Shown: piece after piece, positions 28,966 through 39,900 of the stretch
Layout of the letters: each line of letters begins with the position of its first letter
Position numbering within the stretch: the stretch's first letter is position 1
Assembly: GCA_020186115.1 (NCBI GenBank)
Contig: WSYJ01000160.1
Span: 62,001-126,000, forward strand
Source of the DNA: Histomonas meleagridis
Lineage: Eukaryota; Parabasalia; Tritrichomonadida; Dientamoebidae
Reading direction: 5' to 3'
DNA: 64,000 nucleotides
The notes under the pieces: generated by a model
What the model was told of the DNA's origin: nothing
The model's database searches: none
The model's input: only the letters and a program-made list of their open reading frames with translations
Program-made: the position numbers and the translations under genes

Positions 28966-31422
28966 ATGGGCCACCCCTATTTCTCTATCGTTCTCGTGAT
29001 CATCGTTCAGGACTTTTGTCAGATGTTTGTAGCCGTTCTCTTTTTGGGGATTCAAAGTCTTAAAGAGCGGTATGCTTGTGGAGCTAATCTCTACAGTTAT
29101 TTATACAATCTGAGTGACTCAAGTGAATTAGATCCAATCGTTTACAATGATAACTTAAATGATTACAAATATACATTTAAACTTTGCGGAGAACTTCCAC
29201 AAGAATCTTTTCCTCAAGGCCTCTCATACCAGTATGGTGTCTCAGGATTTCGTTGCAAAATTTCAAATCCATCCGAATGTGAAGTAATCTCATATTACTC
29301 AACACAAGACTATGACTTCGTAACTTCAGAGACACAACCAAATGATGGAATTACAATGATTCAAAAAGCACAAAATTACAATGAAGATGAAGATTTCAAT
29401 CTTTTTGAATTAATTCATGTTGTTAAATGTGATGCAACAAAAACAGACTTCACTGTTGAATCAATTACCACTGCTGATAACAATGGAGTTTTCTCAATCT
29501 CAGTTCATTATTCCAACAAATATGGATGTCCAACAGGAAGAGGACATATTCCAGACCCAGATCCAACAGTTGAAACTGACTGTACATATTTTGCCAAATC
29601 ACAAGTTGTTTATCCTTATGCAATTGATATCGATCTAAGCAAATTCAATTATGCAATACCATATGGAATTCCTCATCAAGTAAATTCTTCCTCTTTTGTA
29701 CTTGTTAATCCATGTGGCATTAGTAAATGTCCACCTGGTAAAACATGTGATTCTACAGATGCTTCAATTTGGGTTTGTACTAGTGATAATACATGCATGT
29801 CATTTGGAAGTGCACGTAAACACATTGGTATTGCAGAACGTACCGAAAATACTGATGAAGGAATTATTGTATCATATGATCCTCATATAACTGAAAGTGG
29901 CCAAAGCATTGCTTCAAACATGCACCTCACTTGTGATTTTGAACTTCATTCTGAAACCACAACTAGTAGTATGATTCATATTAGTAAATTTGAAGTTGAT
30001 CAACATGGAGAAGGTTATATTGTTGCACAATCCCCTGACCTATGTATGCAACCATCACCAACACCTAATCCAGCAGAATGTTCTGCAACATTTCCTTATG
30101 GAGGTGAACAAAAAACAATTGACATCAGAACGTTTAACAAATTAAACGGTATCTATCGTAACATTCAACTCAATCCAAGCGCGACCGGTTCTGAACACAA
30201 TTTGTTTTTACAACCGTGCGGCGGTTTGAACTGCCCCGGGGCCAAATGCGATGATCCAAATGGTGCTACTGTATGGCTATGTACAGTCGATGGAGGACAA
30301 GCAAGCAACTGTGATCCATACGGAGACTTTGCAGAACAAATTACTATTTTGACAAATGATGGAATTGAAAATGGTATTAAGATCCATTACATCAGTGAAT
30401 CTGGACGACATAAGCTTAGCTCGGATTTGATTGTAACATGCGATTGGTTGCAGCCAAAACAAAACTTACGAATTAACAGAAATGTCAATCTTATCAATTG
30501 GTCAAATTTGGAGATCACAGCGTATGCAAATGAGTTATGCGTAGGAGAGCCTCCCTGGTATCCACCAACACCAAAGCCAACAGTAATGCCATCACCAGCG
30601 CCAGCACCAGGATATTATATACATCGCGAGAAGAATGGTCAATATGTAGAGTTTGACATGCGTGACATGTTCGAGGGAGCAGGCAATGTATACAATGTCA
30701 CAATTAGAAGTGGAACCAAGTCGATTCAAGGCATATTCAGTTATTACCCATTTTATCCAAAACGATGTCCAACAAGTATCTGTGAGATCAGTGACACAGC
30801 TGATGCCTGGATCTGTTTCATGGAACATTGTTATCCAATTGCTAATCATCAATATAATATCGATTTGTTTTCAACTGAATTTCTTGATTCTACCACATAT
30901 TTAATCGAAGGATATTCTAACTATAAGACGCAATTTACTGTTAATTGTGATGACACTGCGACTAGTCTAATCCTTGATAATGAAATCTACTTAAGCGACA
31001 GCGGCTCATTTCATGTTGATGCGCGTGCATCGTTCGCCTGCCCCAAAGTAAACCATACAATTACTGCATCGGCCACAACATCAAGTTCGAGTCGTACCCA
31101 TACGAAAAGTTACACTACGACATACACTGAAACTTATGCTCCTTCGCCTACGATTGCACCAAAGCCTACGGATAAAGTTAAGGTAAGTGGTGGATCAGTA
31201 TTTTTGTTGATAGTGTTTTTGATATTTGTGTTGTATTTGTCTGTTGGTACTTTATTAGGATTCATATTAAAGGGTACAATCGCATTACCGAATGAGGAAT
31301 TTTGGAGCAGTGTCGGAGATGCTATTATGACCACATTTAGAGCAATGATATGCAGAAGACAAAACGAAGGATACGTAATGGCCGATGATCCAAATAGAGT
31401 TATGTATTATAGCTCGACATAA
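28966..31422 (+). CDS. Type I membrane receptor with repeated MRH (mannose-6-phosphate receptor homology) domains
   Basis: 818 aa, ATG at 28966. A hydrophobic leader (MGHPYFSIVLVIIVQDFCQM) is followed by three to four Cys-patterned domains. The first is clearly MRH-like: YTFKLCGELP, an internal Cys pair, IHVVKC, then FSISVHYSNKYGCP. Later ones repeat PCGxxxCPxxxC...(A/S)xxWxC (CGISKCPPGKTC to IWVC; CGGLNCPGAKC to VWLC; CPTSICE to AWIC). Pro-rich linkers such as PPTPKPTVMPSPAPAPG and a Ser/Thr-rich stem precede one membrane helix near 741-762 (SVFLLIVFLIFVLYLSVG). Downstream, LPNEEFW matches the short juxtamembrane motif of CI-MPR/Atg27-like receptors. Expected role: sorting of glycosylated cargo between Golgi and lysosome-like compartments. 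The tail is short, with RRQNEGYVMADD and a final YYSST. Confidence 0.75.
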   Translation: MGHPYFSIVLVIIVQDFCQMFVAVLFLGIQSLKERYACGANLYSYLYNLSDSSELDPIVYNDNLNDYKYTFKLCGELPQESFPQGLSYQYGVSGFRCKISNPSECEVISYYSTQDYDFVTSETQPNDGITMIQKAQNYNEDEDFNLFELIHVVKCDATKTDFTVESITTADNNGVFSISVHYSNKYGCPTGRGHIPDPDPTVETDCTYFAKSQVVYPYAIDIDLSKFNYAIPYGIPHQVNSSSFVLVNPCGISKCPPGKTCDSTDASIWVCTSDNTCMSFGSARKHIGIAERTENTDEGIIVSYDPHITESGQSIASNMHLTCDFELHSETTTSSMIHISKFEVDQHGEGYIVAQSPDLCMQPSPTPNPAECSATFPYGGEQKTIDIRTFNKLNGIYRNIQLNPSATGSEHNLFLQPCGGLNCPGAKCDDPNGATVWLCTVDGGQASNCDPYGDFAEQITILTNDGIENGIKIHYISESGRHKLSSDLIVTCDWLQPKQNLRINRNVNLINWSNLEITAYANELCVGEPPWYPPTPKPTVMPSPAPAPGYYIHREKNGQYVEFDMRDMFEGAGNVYNVTIRSGTKSIQGIFSYYPFYPKRCPTSICEISDTADAWICFMEHCYPIANHQYNIDLFSTEFLDSTTYLIEGYSNYKTQFTVNCDDTATSLILDNEIYLSDSGSFHVDARASFACPKVNHTITASATTSSSSRTHTKSYTTTYTETYAPSPTIAPKPTDKVKVSGGSVFLLIVFLIFVLYLSVGTLLGFILKGTIALPNEEFWSSVGDAIMTTFRAMICRRQNEGYVMADDPNRVMYYSST

Positions 31423-32044
31423 AAATAAAAAATAAATTCTTTAATTGTTTTTTCGATGTAACAATTGAAGTCTTGTGATGCATCCATTAAGATAATTGGT
31501 GACATTGTGTTCAACATTACTGTTACAGTTGTTGGTGTTTGGTATCACCTACAAATTGAAATGTTCATTCTCATTAGATTTAATGATTCGAATATTTATA
31601 TCAAAGAAAGAGTAAATTTTAAAAACATTGTTCATAATGTTTTTTGTGTTACAAAAAAGCAAGAATAACAAACACTATTAAACGCAGCAATTATAACACA
31701 CAAAAATGATTAGCTGAAATCAACATTTATTAATATTACTTAAGTTTAGATGATTTTATGAAGATTATGAATCGAATTAATATGAAATTTGTATAACCAG
31801 AATTCCTTAATTAAAAATAGATATACAAACTTTGTTATATTTCATATTATCATTAACTAGAGAATTTTCTAAGTGCTTATTCGTTTTCCCTTTCGGTTTA
31901 TATTAACAATAAGGAAAAGATCATTTCGTAAGCAAAAAGCTCTTTTTGTAATCATCACCCTTTCAAATTTTTTTTTTTCATGAAAAAATTATCAAAAAGT
32001 CATCAATTTTCAATATAGAAACCTTCTTTCTGACTTTCCCACAA
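31423..32044. other. intergenic, nothing recognised
   Basis: AT-rich, with a 67-codon plus frame at 31465-31668 that has no recognisable content and no conserved start context. Treated as noise. Confidence 0.5.
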
Positions 32045-32995
32045 ATGCTGGAAATTTACATTTCATCTGCTTCTAATCTTCCGAGTGCAGATTTGAATGG
32101 ATATTCAGATCCATATACTATGTTATGGTCAACTACATGGGGAGGTGAAGTTTATTATACCAAAACAAAAACCATTAAAAAAACATTAGATCCAGAATGG
32201 GATCCAGATTATATTCAACCACTTAAAATACCATTTGTATGTGCCAATAGTTTATTATTAAAGATTTTTGATAAAGATGTTGCAGCTGATGATTATCTTG
32301 GTTGTGTTAAACTTGATCTGAATTATAAAAACTGTAAAAAGAACCTTACTCTTCCTGTTGATGTTGGAGACAATAAAACAAAGGGACCACCCACAATTAC
32401 ATTAAGGTATTGCAATCCAACCACAAATTTCCCAACTGACCCATCTCATAAGGACTATAATGTCATTTATTCATATCTTACATACCAAACGCCTGTTAGT
32501 AGCGAACACGCACCAGCTTCTTTAGTTGCTTATATCGTTGATATGACAGCTGACAAAACGATTTCATGTTATCCATTAAACATTAATCAAAACTGGTGTA
32601 GCTCCCCAAACGATGATAGCTTTCTAGGACCAACAGGTCTTACTAATGTTATCAGAATTCATCTTGACAAATTAAATCGCCAGTTCAATTCGAAAGAAGT
32701 TATGGTTTTCTTTTATATTAAATCCAATGATTACTATGGCGATACAACACTTAACTTGTTAGGTTCTCCAAGTCCGAAATTCGAAGTAATGAGATCAATC
32801 AAAACTATGAAAAAACCTGAAAAGTTCAAAATAATTTTAACATCGGAATTGAAGCTGATACAAAATCAAATTACTTTTTTCCCAATTTACTTCCATTACA
32901 AAAACAAAAATGTATCTTTTGATACAATTAATTTCCAATTGGAATCTTTCCAATCGATTGAAGCTGCGGTACAAAAAGTTACTTCGAATATCTGA
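32045..32995 (+). CDS. C2-domain protein
   Basis: 316 aa, ATG at 32045. Residues 1-95 form a C2 domain: LEIYISSASNLPSADLNGYS, DPY, a KTLDPEWDPDY strand, and IFDKDVAADDYLGCVKLDL. The Asp residues of the Ca2+-binding loops (D in ADLNGYSDPY and the D-K-D...D-D cluster) are kept, so Ca2+-dependent phospholipid binding is likely. The remaining 200 residues look like a second beta-rich domain (VAYIVDMTADKTISCYPLNI) that I do not recognise. No membrane segment. Confidence 0.85.
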   Translation: MLEIYISSASNLPSADLNGYSDPYTMLWSTTWGGEVYYTKTKTIKKTLDPEWDPDYIQPLKIPFVCANSLLLKIFDKDVAADDYLGCVKLDLNYKNCKKNLTLPVDVGDNKTKGPPTITLRYCNPTTNFPTDPSHKDYNVIYSYLTYQTPVSSEHAPASLVAYIVDMTADKTISCYPLNINQNWCSSPNDDSFLGPTGLTNVIRIHLDKLNRQFNSKEVMVFFYIKSNDYYGDTTLNLLGSPSPKFEVMRSIKTMKKPEKFKIILTSELKLIQNQITFFPIYFHYKNKNVSFDTINFQLESFQSIEAAVQKVTSNI

Positions 32996-33133
32996 GAGAT
33001 TTGAAGAAACCGTTTAATATGTAAATGAATCAAATGTCTTATCGTTCTGAATCTTTTTCAATACGTTTTGATCGTATTTTTGTTTTAAACAATTATATCT
33101 CAAATATATTGTAAAATATATTGCAAATGTTAT

Positions 33134-33612
33134 TTACTTTGCATAGCAAACTACTGGGCACTTGACAGACCTGAATCTCTTGCAAACTTTGCAAACATCT
33201 GGAATGTCTTCTGGGACAATGTTAGCATCGTTCTTGATAACTGAGATGATTTGAGATCCGATCTTGACAACCTTTGTAACAACTTTAACAACTTTACCGA
33301 GCTTCTTGAAGATCTTCTTGAGGCTGAACTTGTTATCACCTAATTCTGGAGCTTCTTCAATTGTATAATAGTATTCATCATAATCTTCTTCTTCATCAGC
33401 ATCATTAACCTTTGGAATATCTTTAAGGGCCTTGGAAACAACTGTAGATGTTTCTAAAGCTTTCTTGACATCTTTAATGAGATCAGATATGACACCATTA
33501 TCTTGGGCAGATTTTGAAAAGAAAATTGGTTTCTTGATTGGTTTTGTTGGGGTTGGTCCAAATGGTTTTGGTGGAACTCTAATGGTTCTGATAGCAAGCA
33601 AAGAAAAAGCAT
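33134..33612 (-). CDS. Small secreted protein with acidic segment and cationic helix; frame break near start
   Basis: The coding frame (stop at 33134) encodes about 155 residues containing no Met at all, and an in-frame stop lies just upstream. The only nearby ATG (33610-33612) is in another frame and encodes a signal-peptide-like start. The two frames would agree if the A5 run at 33604-33608 were one base longer, so a one-base loss or a homopolymer error in the sequence is likely. The protein has a Pro-rich basic start (RVPPKPFGPTPTKP), a strongly acidic stretch (DADEEEDYDEYYYTIEE), then a Lys-rich amphipathic helix (FSLKKIFKKLGKVVKVVTK). It ends with four Cys (CKVCKR to CPVVC). Acidic pro-segment, cationic helix and secretion signal together resemble antimicrobial-peptide precursors in layout only. 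Codon use is GC-richer than its surroundings. Compare the gene at 3954. Confidence 0.65.
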
Positions 33613-34617
33613 AATGTCAAAAACCGGAATTGACAATAAATTGAATAATTATCACTGTCATTTGCCATCGGTCGAACGATACAGTTTTTACAGTAGAACG
33701 TTCAATTAATTTGTAATGCCCAGAAATTTTGAATAAACATATCTCAAAAATTGAAAGATATAAAAAAGCCCATATTAACCAAATATCCAGTAATTTTTCA
33801 AATTTTCATTATGACAAATGCTTTTAATATATTAGATGTATACATTTATAAGCCTTTTGAATAAAAATGCTTACAAGTGGTATATAAAAAAAATCATTAT
33901 TATAAAAGATCCTTTAATTGGTTTTTCTGCTCTTCAGTTAATTTTGAAGTATATAATTAAATTAAAAATTATAAAATATTTTTCGAAGTATAAGACTTGT
34001 GATACTTTGTAGTATTAAAATCATTCCATAAGATTTAGTGTAGAGAAATTTAAGTGGTTCCTTTATTTCCATATAAGGTGAAAAATTGTCTTTCTGCCCA
34101 ATGCCTTTTTTATCAAATGGAAGTCATCACTTGTATTATACCTGAAAGCAATTTATATATCGTATTTGTATTGTTGTCATTCTACGTAGAGAAAGAAAAT
34201 CAATTTTCGAATTAAATATACATTATTTATTATATGTAAAATTTTTACTATAACTTTTGTTTTCGTACTTTAGGAATTTCTAAATAAAGATTAACTAACA
34301 ACTTATAAGCTGTAACATTTTTTAATTTTTGTCATTGGATTTTCATAGAAACAATCGATTGATTTGAATTTTTTTCTCTAAGTGTTATTTATTGTAACAA
34401 ATAATATAGTTACATAGCACCAAATTTCGTATAATATCTTTCTCGTGGAAAATGTTATAACAGTCAAAAAAACTGTTTAAAAGTGGATTTATATCTGCTA
34501 TGCCAATTTATAAAAGTCTAAAAATGACAGTTGTTTTGTTAGAAATTGATTTTGAAAGGAGTTAAAACTGACACAGTAATTTTTGCTTCAAATAACCAAA
34601 GTTCAAGAACAAAAGGA
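33613..34617. other. intergenic, 1 kb, nothing recognised
   Basis: AT-rich region separating divergent genes. The DUF3447 frame downstream is open from 34546 without an ATG until 34618. No other signal was seen. Confidence 0.5.
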
Positions 34618-35778
34618 ATGGAAATCATTGAATCAATTCAACATATCATATTTGGTTTAAATAAGGAAAATATTCCTCAATCAATTCAATCAATTACATC
34701 TATATTTGATTATAGCTATCCTTATTCTTTTAATGTAGTTATAAGTCATTTTGTTGTTATCTGTATTTTTATATCAAAGAATGATTTTGATATATATTTA
34801 AATTTTATGAACGAAATTGAAAAATTTCAAGTGACCAATAAAGTCAAATATAAAATTTTTGATGTTTTTACTAATTTTCTTTATCATTCAGGAATTCTTA
34901 AGAGTCAAGAAATAAGTTATATACTTTTGAAAATGTATGAACATAATATTATTGATCTAAATATATTAAAAGATAAGTTATATCCATATTTTATCCATTA
35001 TATACCTCAAGAAGAAATTCAAAAATATATTTATTCTTTTCAAGAAATCAGAGCAAATATTAATGAACTATCAAAGAATGATTGGGAACTTCATAAGAAA
35101 TTAATTAAAGAAGGACATAATCCAAATGAAATTGCAAAAGTAATTCGAAATGATGAAATAGAAAAACTTCAAGAATTATCATCACAAAGTGATTTTGATT
35201 TCAATCAAACAATTGAACCATCACTTTATGAAAGATGTGATTTTATAAACCAAAGAAATGTTACATTAATTGATTATGCAGCATTTTTTTCATCAATTAA
35301 ATGTTTTAAATATTTACTTGTGAATGGTGCAAAAGTAAATAACACAGGTAAATATGCAATTGCAGGTGGAAATGAAGAAATCAATCATTTGTGTGAACAA
35401 AATCATTCATTGTTTGAAGATGCATATGAAACAGCAATTATGTTTCATCAGAACGATATCTTTAAATATATTTATGAAAATAAAATTGTTGAAATTAATG
35501 ATTTCAAAGAATTATGTGATCTAAGCATTATGTTTTGGAATAATAAAATTTTAATGTTTTTCCAGAAAAACGGTATGAAACTCAATAAAAATATTATCAA
35601 TAGTATGACAAAAATTGGAAATCTTTATCTGATTAAGCATCTTCTAAAAGAAAATCCAATTCCAAACAATATTTTGGTATACTCTGTAGAATTAGGAAAT
35701 ATTGAACTTGTTGAATATATTTTAAAGCAAGAAGGAATTGATATTAATGCGAAAGATTTTGAATTGTTTTATTTATAA
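34618..35778 (+). CDS. DUF3447/ankyrin protein, locus A (5' intact part)
   Basis: 386 aa from the first in-frame ATG at 34618 to a stop inside the first AT-rich element. An N-terminal helical region (about 140 aa) is followed by the DUF3447 core: NPNEIAKVIRNDEIEKLQE, SLYERCDFINQRNVTLIDYA, AFFSSIKCFKYLLVNGAKVN and KYAIAGGNEEINHLCEQN. Degenerate ankyrin helices come next, ending LGNIELVEYILKQEGIDINA. DUF3447/ankyrin proteins are a very large family in trichomonads with unknown function, probably protein-binding scaffolds. Sequence continues as single ankyrin units to 36343 interrupted by conserved 68-bp elements (see the array entry), so the ORF end is probably not the original gene end. It is closely similar to loci at 44470, 50.1-51.3 kb and 59522. 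Confidence 0.75.
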   Translation: MEIIESIQHIIFGLNKENIPQSIQSITSIFDYSYPYSFNVVISHFVVICIFISKNDFDIYLNFMNEIEKFQVTNKVKYKIFDVFTNFLYHSGILKSQEISYILLKMYEHNIIDLNILKDKLYPYFIHYIPQEEIQKYIYSFQEIRANINELSKNDWELHKKLIKEGHNPNEIAKVIRNDEIEKLQELSSQSDFDFNQTIEPSLYERCDFINQRNVTLIDYAAFFSSIKCFKYLLVNGAKVNNTGKYAIAGGNEEINHLCEQNHSLFEDAYETAIMFHQNDIFKYIYENKIVEINDFKELCDLSIMFWNNKILMFFQKNGMKLNKNIINSMTKIGNLYLIKHLLKENPIPNNILVYSVELGNIELVEYILKQEGIDINAKDFELFYL

Positions 35779-36343
35779 TTTATTTTAATAATTTAATGTT
35801 TCAAAATAGTATTTGGAAATTATTTAAATTATTTAAAACAGCACTTATTTTAGCATCTAATAAAGGTTGTATAGAAATAGTTAAATTACTTCTTGAACAA
35901 AAAGGAATTGATATTAATGCTAAAGATATTTATTTGTTTTATTTAAAATTTATTTTAATAATTTGGTATTTCATGATAATATTTGGAAATTATTTTAATT
36001 ATTTGATACAGCACTTATTCATGCATCTTCCAAAGGTAATATAGGAATCGTTAAATTACTTTTAGAACACAAAGATATTGATATTAATATCAAAAACAAA
36101 ACTTATTTAAATAATTTTGTAATTCAAAATAATATTTGGAAAATATTGAAAGCATTTGATACAGCACTTATGATTGCAGCTGAATATGATCATGAAGAAA
36201 TCGTTCAATTACTTCTTGACCAAAAAGGAATTGATGTTTATGCTAAAAATGTTCATTTATTTTATATAATATTTTTATTAATAATTTTGTATTTCAAAAT
36301 AATATTTGGAAGAGATTTTGTAATTATTTCAATTGATATTTAA
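35767..36343 (+). repeat. Interrupted ankyrin array A (170-bp period)
   Basis: Ankyrin units start with their Thr codon (ACA) at 35838, 36008 and 36161. Each encodes T-A-L-x-x-A-S-x-x-x-x-x-E-I-V-K-L-L-L-E-type repeats without stops. Between them lie AT-rich elements at 35767-35834 (68 bp), 35937-36004 (68 bp) and a 48-bp version before 36161 that has lost about 20 bp. The core TATTTCAAAATAATATTTGG or a close variant is in each, always between the Leu codon of the D-I-x-L turn and the codon before Thr-Ala-Leu. Further decayed element sequence is visible after 36260 and at about 36635-36705. Confidence 0.8.
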
Positions 36344-36904
36344 TCTTTATTAATTATATTTGGAATATAAATTTGTCATCAAGAGTTGATGTTTTCAAAT
36401 ATAAAAGAAATCTCATATGCCAATCCTTTAAAAAAGTTTATTAAAAAAATCTCTTAATTCCCAATATTTTACGGAAATTTATTAACAAGGGAATTCCTAA
36501 GAATTATATTGTGTTGATTTATTTAAAAAACAATTTTTTTTGAGGTGTTCATTTAATCAGCACTGATACAGAAATAGATAAATGACTTTTTAAACAAAAA
36601 AGATTTGCATATTTTGTCTAAGATTTGATACATATCCTCAAAATGCTCATTTATTTTAAAACTTACCCTAAATATTTTATATTTCGATATAATATATGGA
36701 AACACTTCATTTTGTGAGGGAAACGTTTGACTTTTTGCGTGCTTTCAAGCATATTTAAGTGACTTTATGATGACGTAAAGTATTCATTTCCCGTTACAAC
36801 CGATAACACACCTAACGATAGATGCACGATACAACTTTTTGAAAATGCTCAATTCACATCTTTTACCTCGTTTTTCACAATTTTCATATAACATTTCATC
36901 CAAT
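36344..36904. other. intergenic, end of array A debris and TOR leader
   Basis: Contains a degenerate copy of the array element at about 36635-36705 (ATTTATTTTAAAAC, then TATTTCGATATAATATATGG). After that comes the TOR upstream region with TCACA motifs at 36854-36858 and 36875-36879. Confidence 0.5.
36871..36880 (+). promoter_or_regulatory. Initiator-like TTTTTCACAA before TOR
   Basis: TCACA initiator match about 30 bases before the ATG at 36905; a second (AATTCACATC) lies at 36851-36860. Both are downstream of the earlier in-frame ATG at 36845, which favours 36905 as the real start. Confidence 0.5.
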
Positions 36905-39900
36905 ATGGGGAAAAAGCGCCAGAGCCAAAGCGGCGAAAAACAAATCTCAAAGAAGTCCAAACTCGAAAAGCATATTGACAATGTACGAAAGTACTCCAAC
37001 GATATGCACAGCATTTCTTTCCGCGTTGCCGCAAATTCTTTTAAAGATTATGTCCAAACCACATACAAACATAAAACAACAGTGAACATGGAAGGGAATT
37101 TCTTCAAAGAGATATTTACTAACATATCAATGAAATCACTTGACAATAACATATTTCATCATCTACTCTTTTTGACGTTAATAATCGACTTAGATCTTGG
37201 AAGCAACATCAAGAAGGCGCAAAGCATTGCCAAGGAGACATTAGAAATTATTCCGACTGGTGATAAACGAGTTTTTAAATTCCTCGAATCGATTTTGGTT
37301 TGGCTCGAAGGATCTCTCAAGATATCCCTTCATTACATATTACAGCCGCTTCGAGAGAACATATGGAAATGGGCAAATGCTCAATCTGAAGAAAAGACAT
37401 TATCTTCGTTAATGCTTACGGACATATTCCTTCGTAAGTTCCCTTCGTTTTTATCCTCAGATTACGAAAGTTTACGATCACTTTTGCTTCGCCATCTTGA
37501 TTCAAATTATCCATCAATCCAAAAGATGACAGTGAAGTTATATCATTCAGTGTTCCGACTTCTTAATCACTTTGCATATTCTACTCATATCCGTGGTATT
37601 ATCGACGCATTGTCCACAAGACTTAATGATCGAAAAGCATCTTTTTCAGTATCAACAATTGATTCTATATCTAAAATCGTAACTCAAACGCCGGAGTTTG
37701 GGCCATATCTTAACTTCAAAGAAGTCCCTTTTGCTGCTTTAAACTCAACCGAGAATTTACGGTTAATCCCGTTAGCGTATCGTTGTTCACCTGATTTGTT
37801 TACATCGTCGCGTATAAACGGTCTCTATGAATTATTCAATGTCATGGTTAAGCAGAACAACGATATGGCTGATTCAGTACTTTGCACGATCGGCGAGTTA
37901 TCATTTTTGATTGGGAACAGAATTCAAACAGAATTTTCAATGAAAAGTGAACGTCTTATTTCCACGATAATGACAAAAGATATCACGAAACCGGAATGTA
38001 TTTTTGCATTGTTATCTTTAATCAATCCGACGAATAAACTATTGAATACTTTCATTGATAAAATATTCAATAATTCCACGATGAATTCAATAGTAATTAA
38101 TGGGATTTGTTTATATTGTTGTAAATATGAAAAGGAGAACGTTATGAAAGAGAAATTTCTTCAATATTTGACACATAAAATATATTCTGCCAATGATACA
38201 GAAACGATAATTAATTCATTTAATTATTTGACGAAAGTTCCATTAAAAAACATATCGGAGCCATTGATAATTCAATTCAGTAAATTTTTGTATGACGAAG
38301 AATATAAAATACGGAAATCGTCATCTAAATTTCTATTAACGCAACAAACGAATTCACCAATTTTAACCAATATTTTAATATCATTTATTTCTACAGAACA
38401 TGATGAAAAATTACGCTTGAAAACATTGAAACAAATTCATTTGATTCATGAGTCAATGATTGATTCATTATATCCATTGTTATATGATCAACAGAATGAA
38501 ATTGTATATTATGTGTTACATAAACTTTGTCATATTCAACAATCGATTTTAATAATTAGTAATTACACAATTGAAATCATTGAACAATTAAATCAAAGTG
38601 TTGACTTAAATATTCGAATATGTAAATCGTTATGTATTATCAATAAATATTATCCCCAATTAATAATTCCATTTTCGAATTCCATATCGAAACAATTATT
38701 ATCATTTAATACGCAAACTTCTGATTCATTATTATTATTAAGTATAGTAATACCAGAAACTTCAGAAACAATTAATATCAATTTATTGAAAGATTTAATA
38801 TTAAAATATTTACGTATTGAATCAACATCGAAAATTATATTCTCCGCTTTAAATTTATTATCAATATCAATACAAATTTTGGACTTTAAAATAGGATTAA
38901 CTTCAATAATAATTCGATTATTAGAACTAAGTAAAGGGATTGAAGATGAATTAGTTTTAAGGAAATTATTATTAATATTTTCACAAATCGGTGCAATCCG
39001 AAAAAAGAAATTCCATTCATTATTATATCAGAATAATGAAACGAAAAAACCAAATCGTCGAATCGAGTTTTCTTATGATTTAATAAAATCTGCTGAATCA
39101 ATATCAATATCAATTATCTTAGAAACACTTAATGATAATTCATTATCTTCATTACATACTATGGCAATAAATTCTTTGTTGAATATATTCGAGAATTTAA
39201 ATAAATATTCTTTAGATTATAATAAGTTAATAATTTCACAATTAAAAACAATTCTTACAAATTCCGATGAAACTTCTTCAATTATATTATATTATTTCGC
39301 ACATTTAATTTCTTATTTCGGTGATGATGTTAAACCTTTAGTACCAAAAATAGTCGAAAACATTTGTCAACAATGGTATAAAGGTAATAAAGAACATTTC
39401 TTAAAGATAATTCAACAAATGGCAACTTTAATACCAAAAATATTTTCTAAATATATACCAAAAGTTACACGATTATTAATTAATTCATTATCGATTTTAG
39501 ATTTAAATATTTCGATTTTAGTATTCGATACATTTTTAAGATTTGGTAAATATATTAATTCTGTTGATTATTTAATAATACCATCGATATTAAATTGGTT
39601 AGAATTACATTTAAATGAAACAAATTATTCTAATAAATGTTTAAAGATATTAAAATTAATATTAATAAATTGTCAAAATGATAAATATTTCATTGAAATA
39701 ATTAAAACGTTAAATATCATTAATAAACATAATAAGAATTTATGGAATGAAATTAAAGAAATTATATTTGTAATTACTGTACATTTAAAAGATAAAATAT
39801 TTTTAATATTACCATTAATCTTACAAAAGTTCGAATTATTAAATGATACTGAATATCAAATCCTTATTCAATGTTATAAATTAGGAATTCGTACACCGGA

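Noticed and set aside
31465-31668. 67-codon plus frame after the MRH receptor
   Set aside because: Low-complexity composition, no domain, and it lies in a 3' flank.
35767-36343. Calling the 68-bp elements ordinary spliceosomal introns
   Set aside because: The elements do not begin with GTAYGT or end with ACTAACACACAG, and one 3' border reads ACTGCA where the others read ACAGCA. The conserved ACAG is explained by Thr-Ala codons. Kept as an open finding instead.
36845-36904. Upstream ATG of TOR at 36845
   Set aside because: Both initiator-like TCACA sites lie downstream of it, so transcripts probably start after it.
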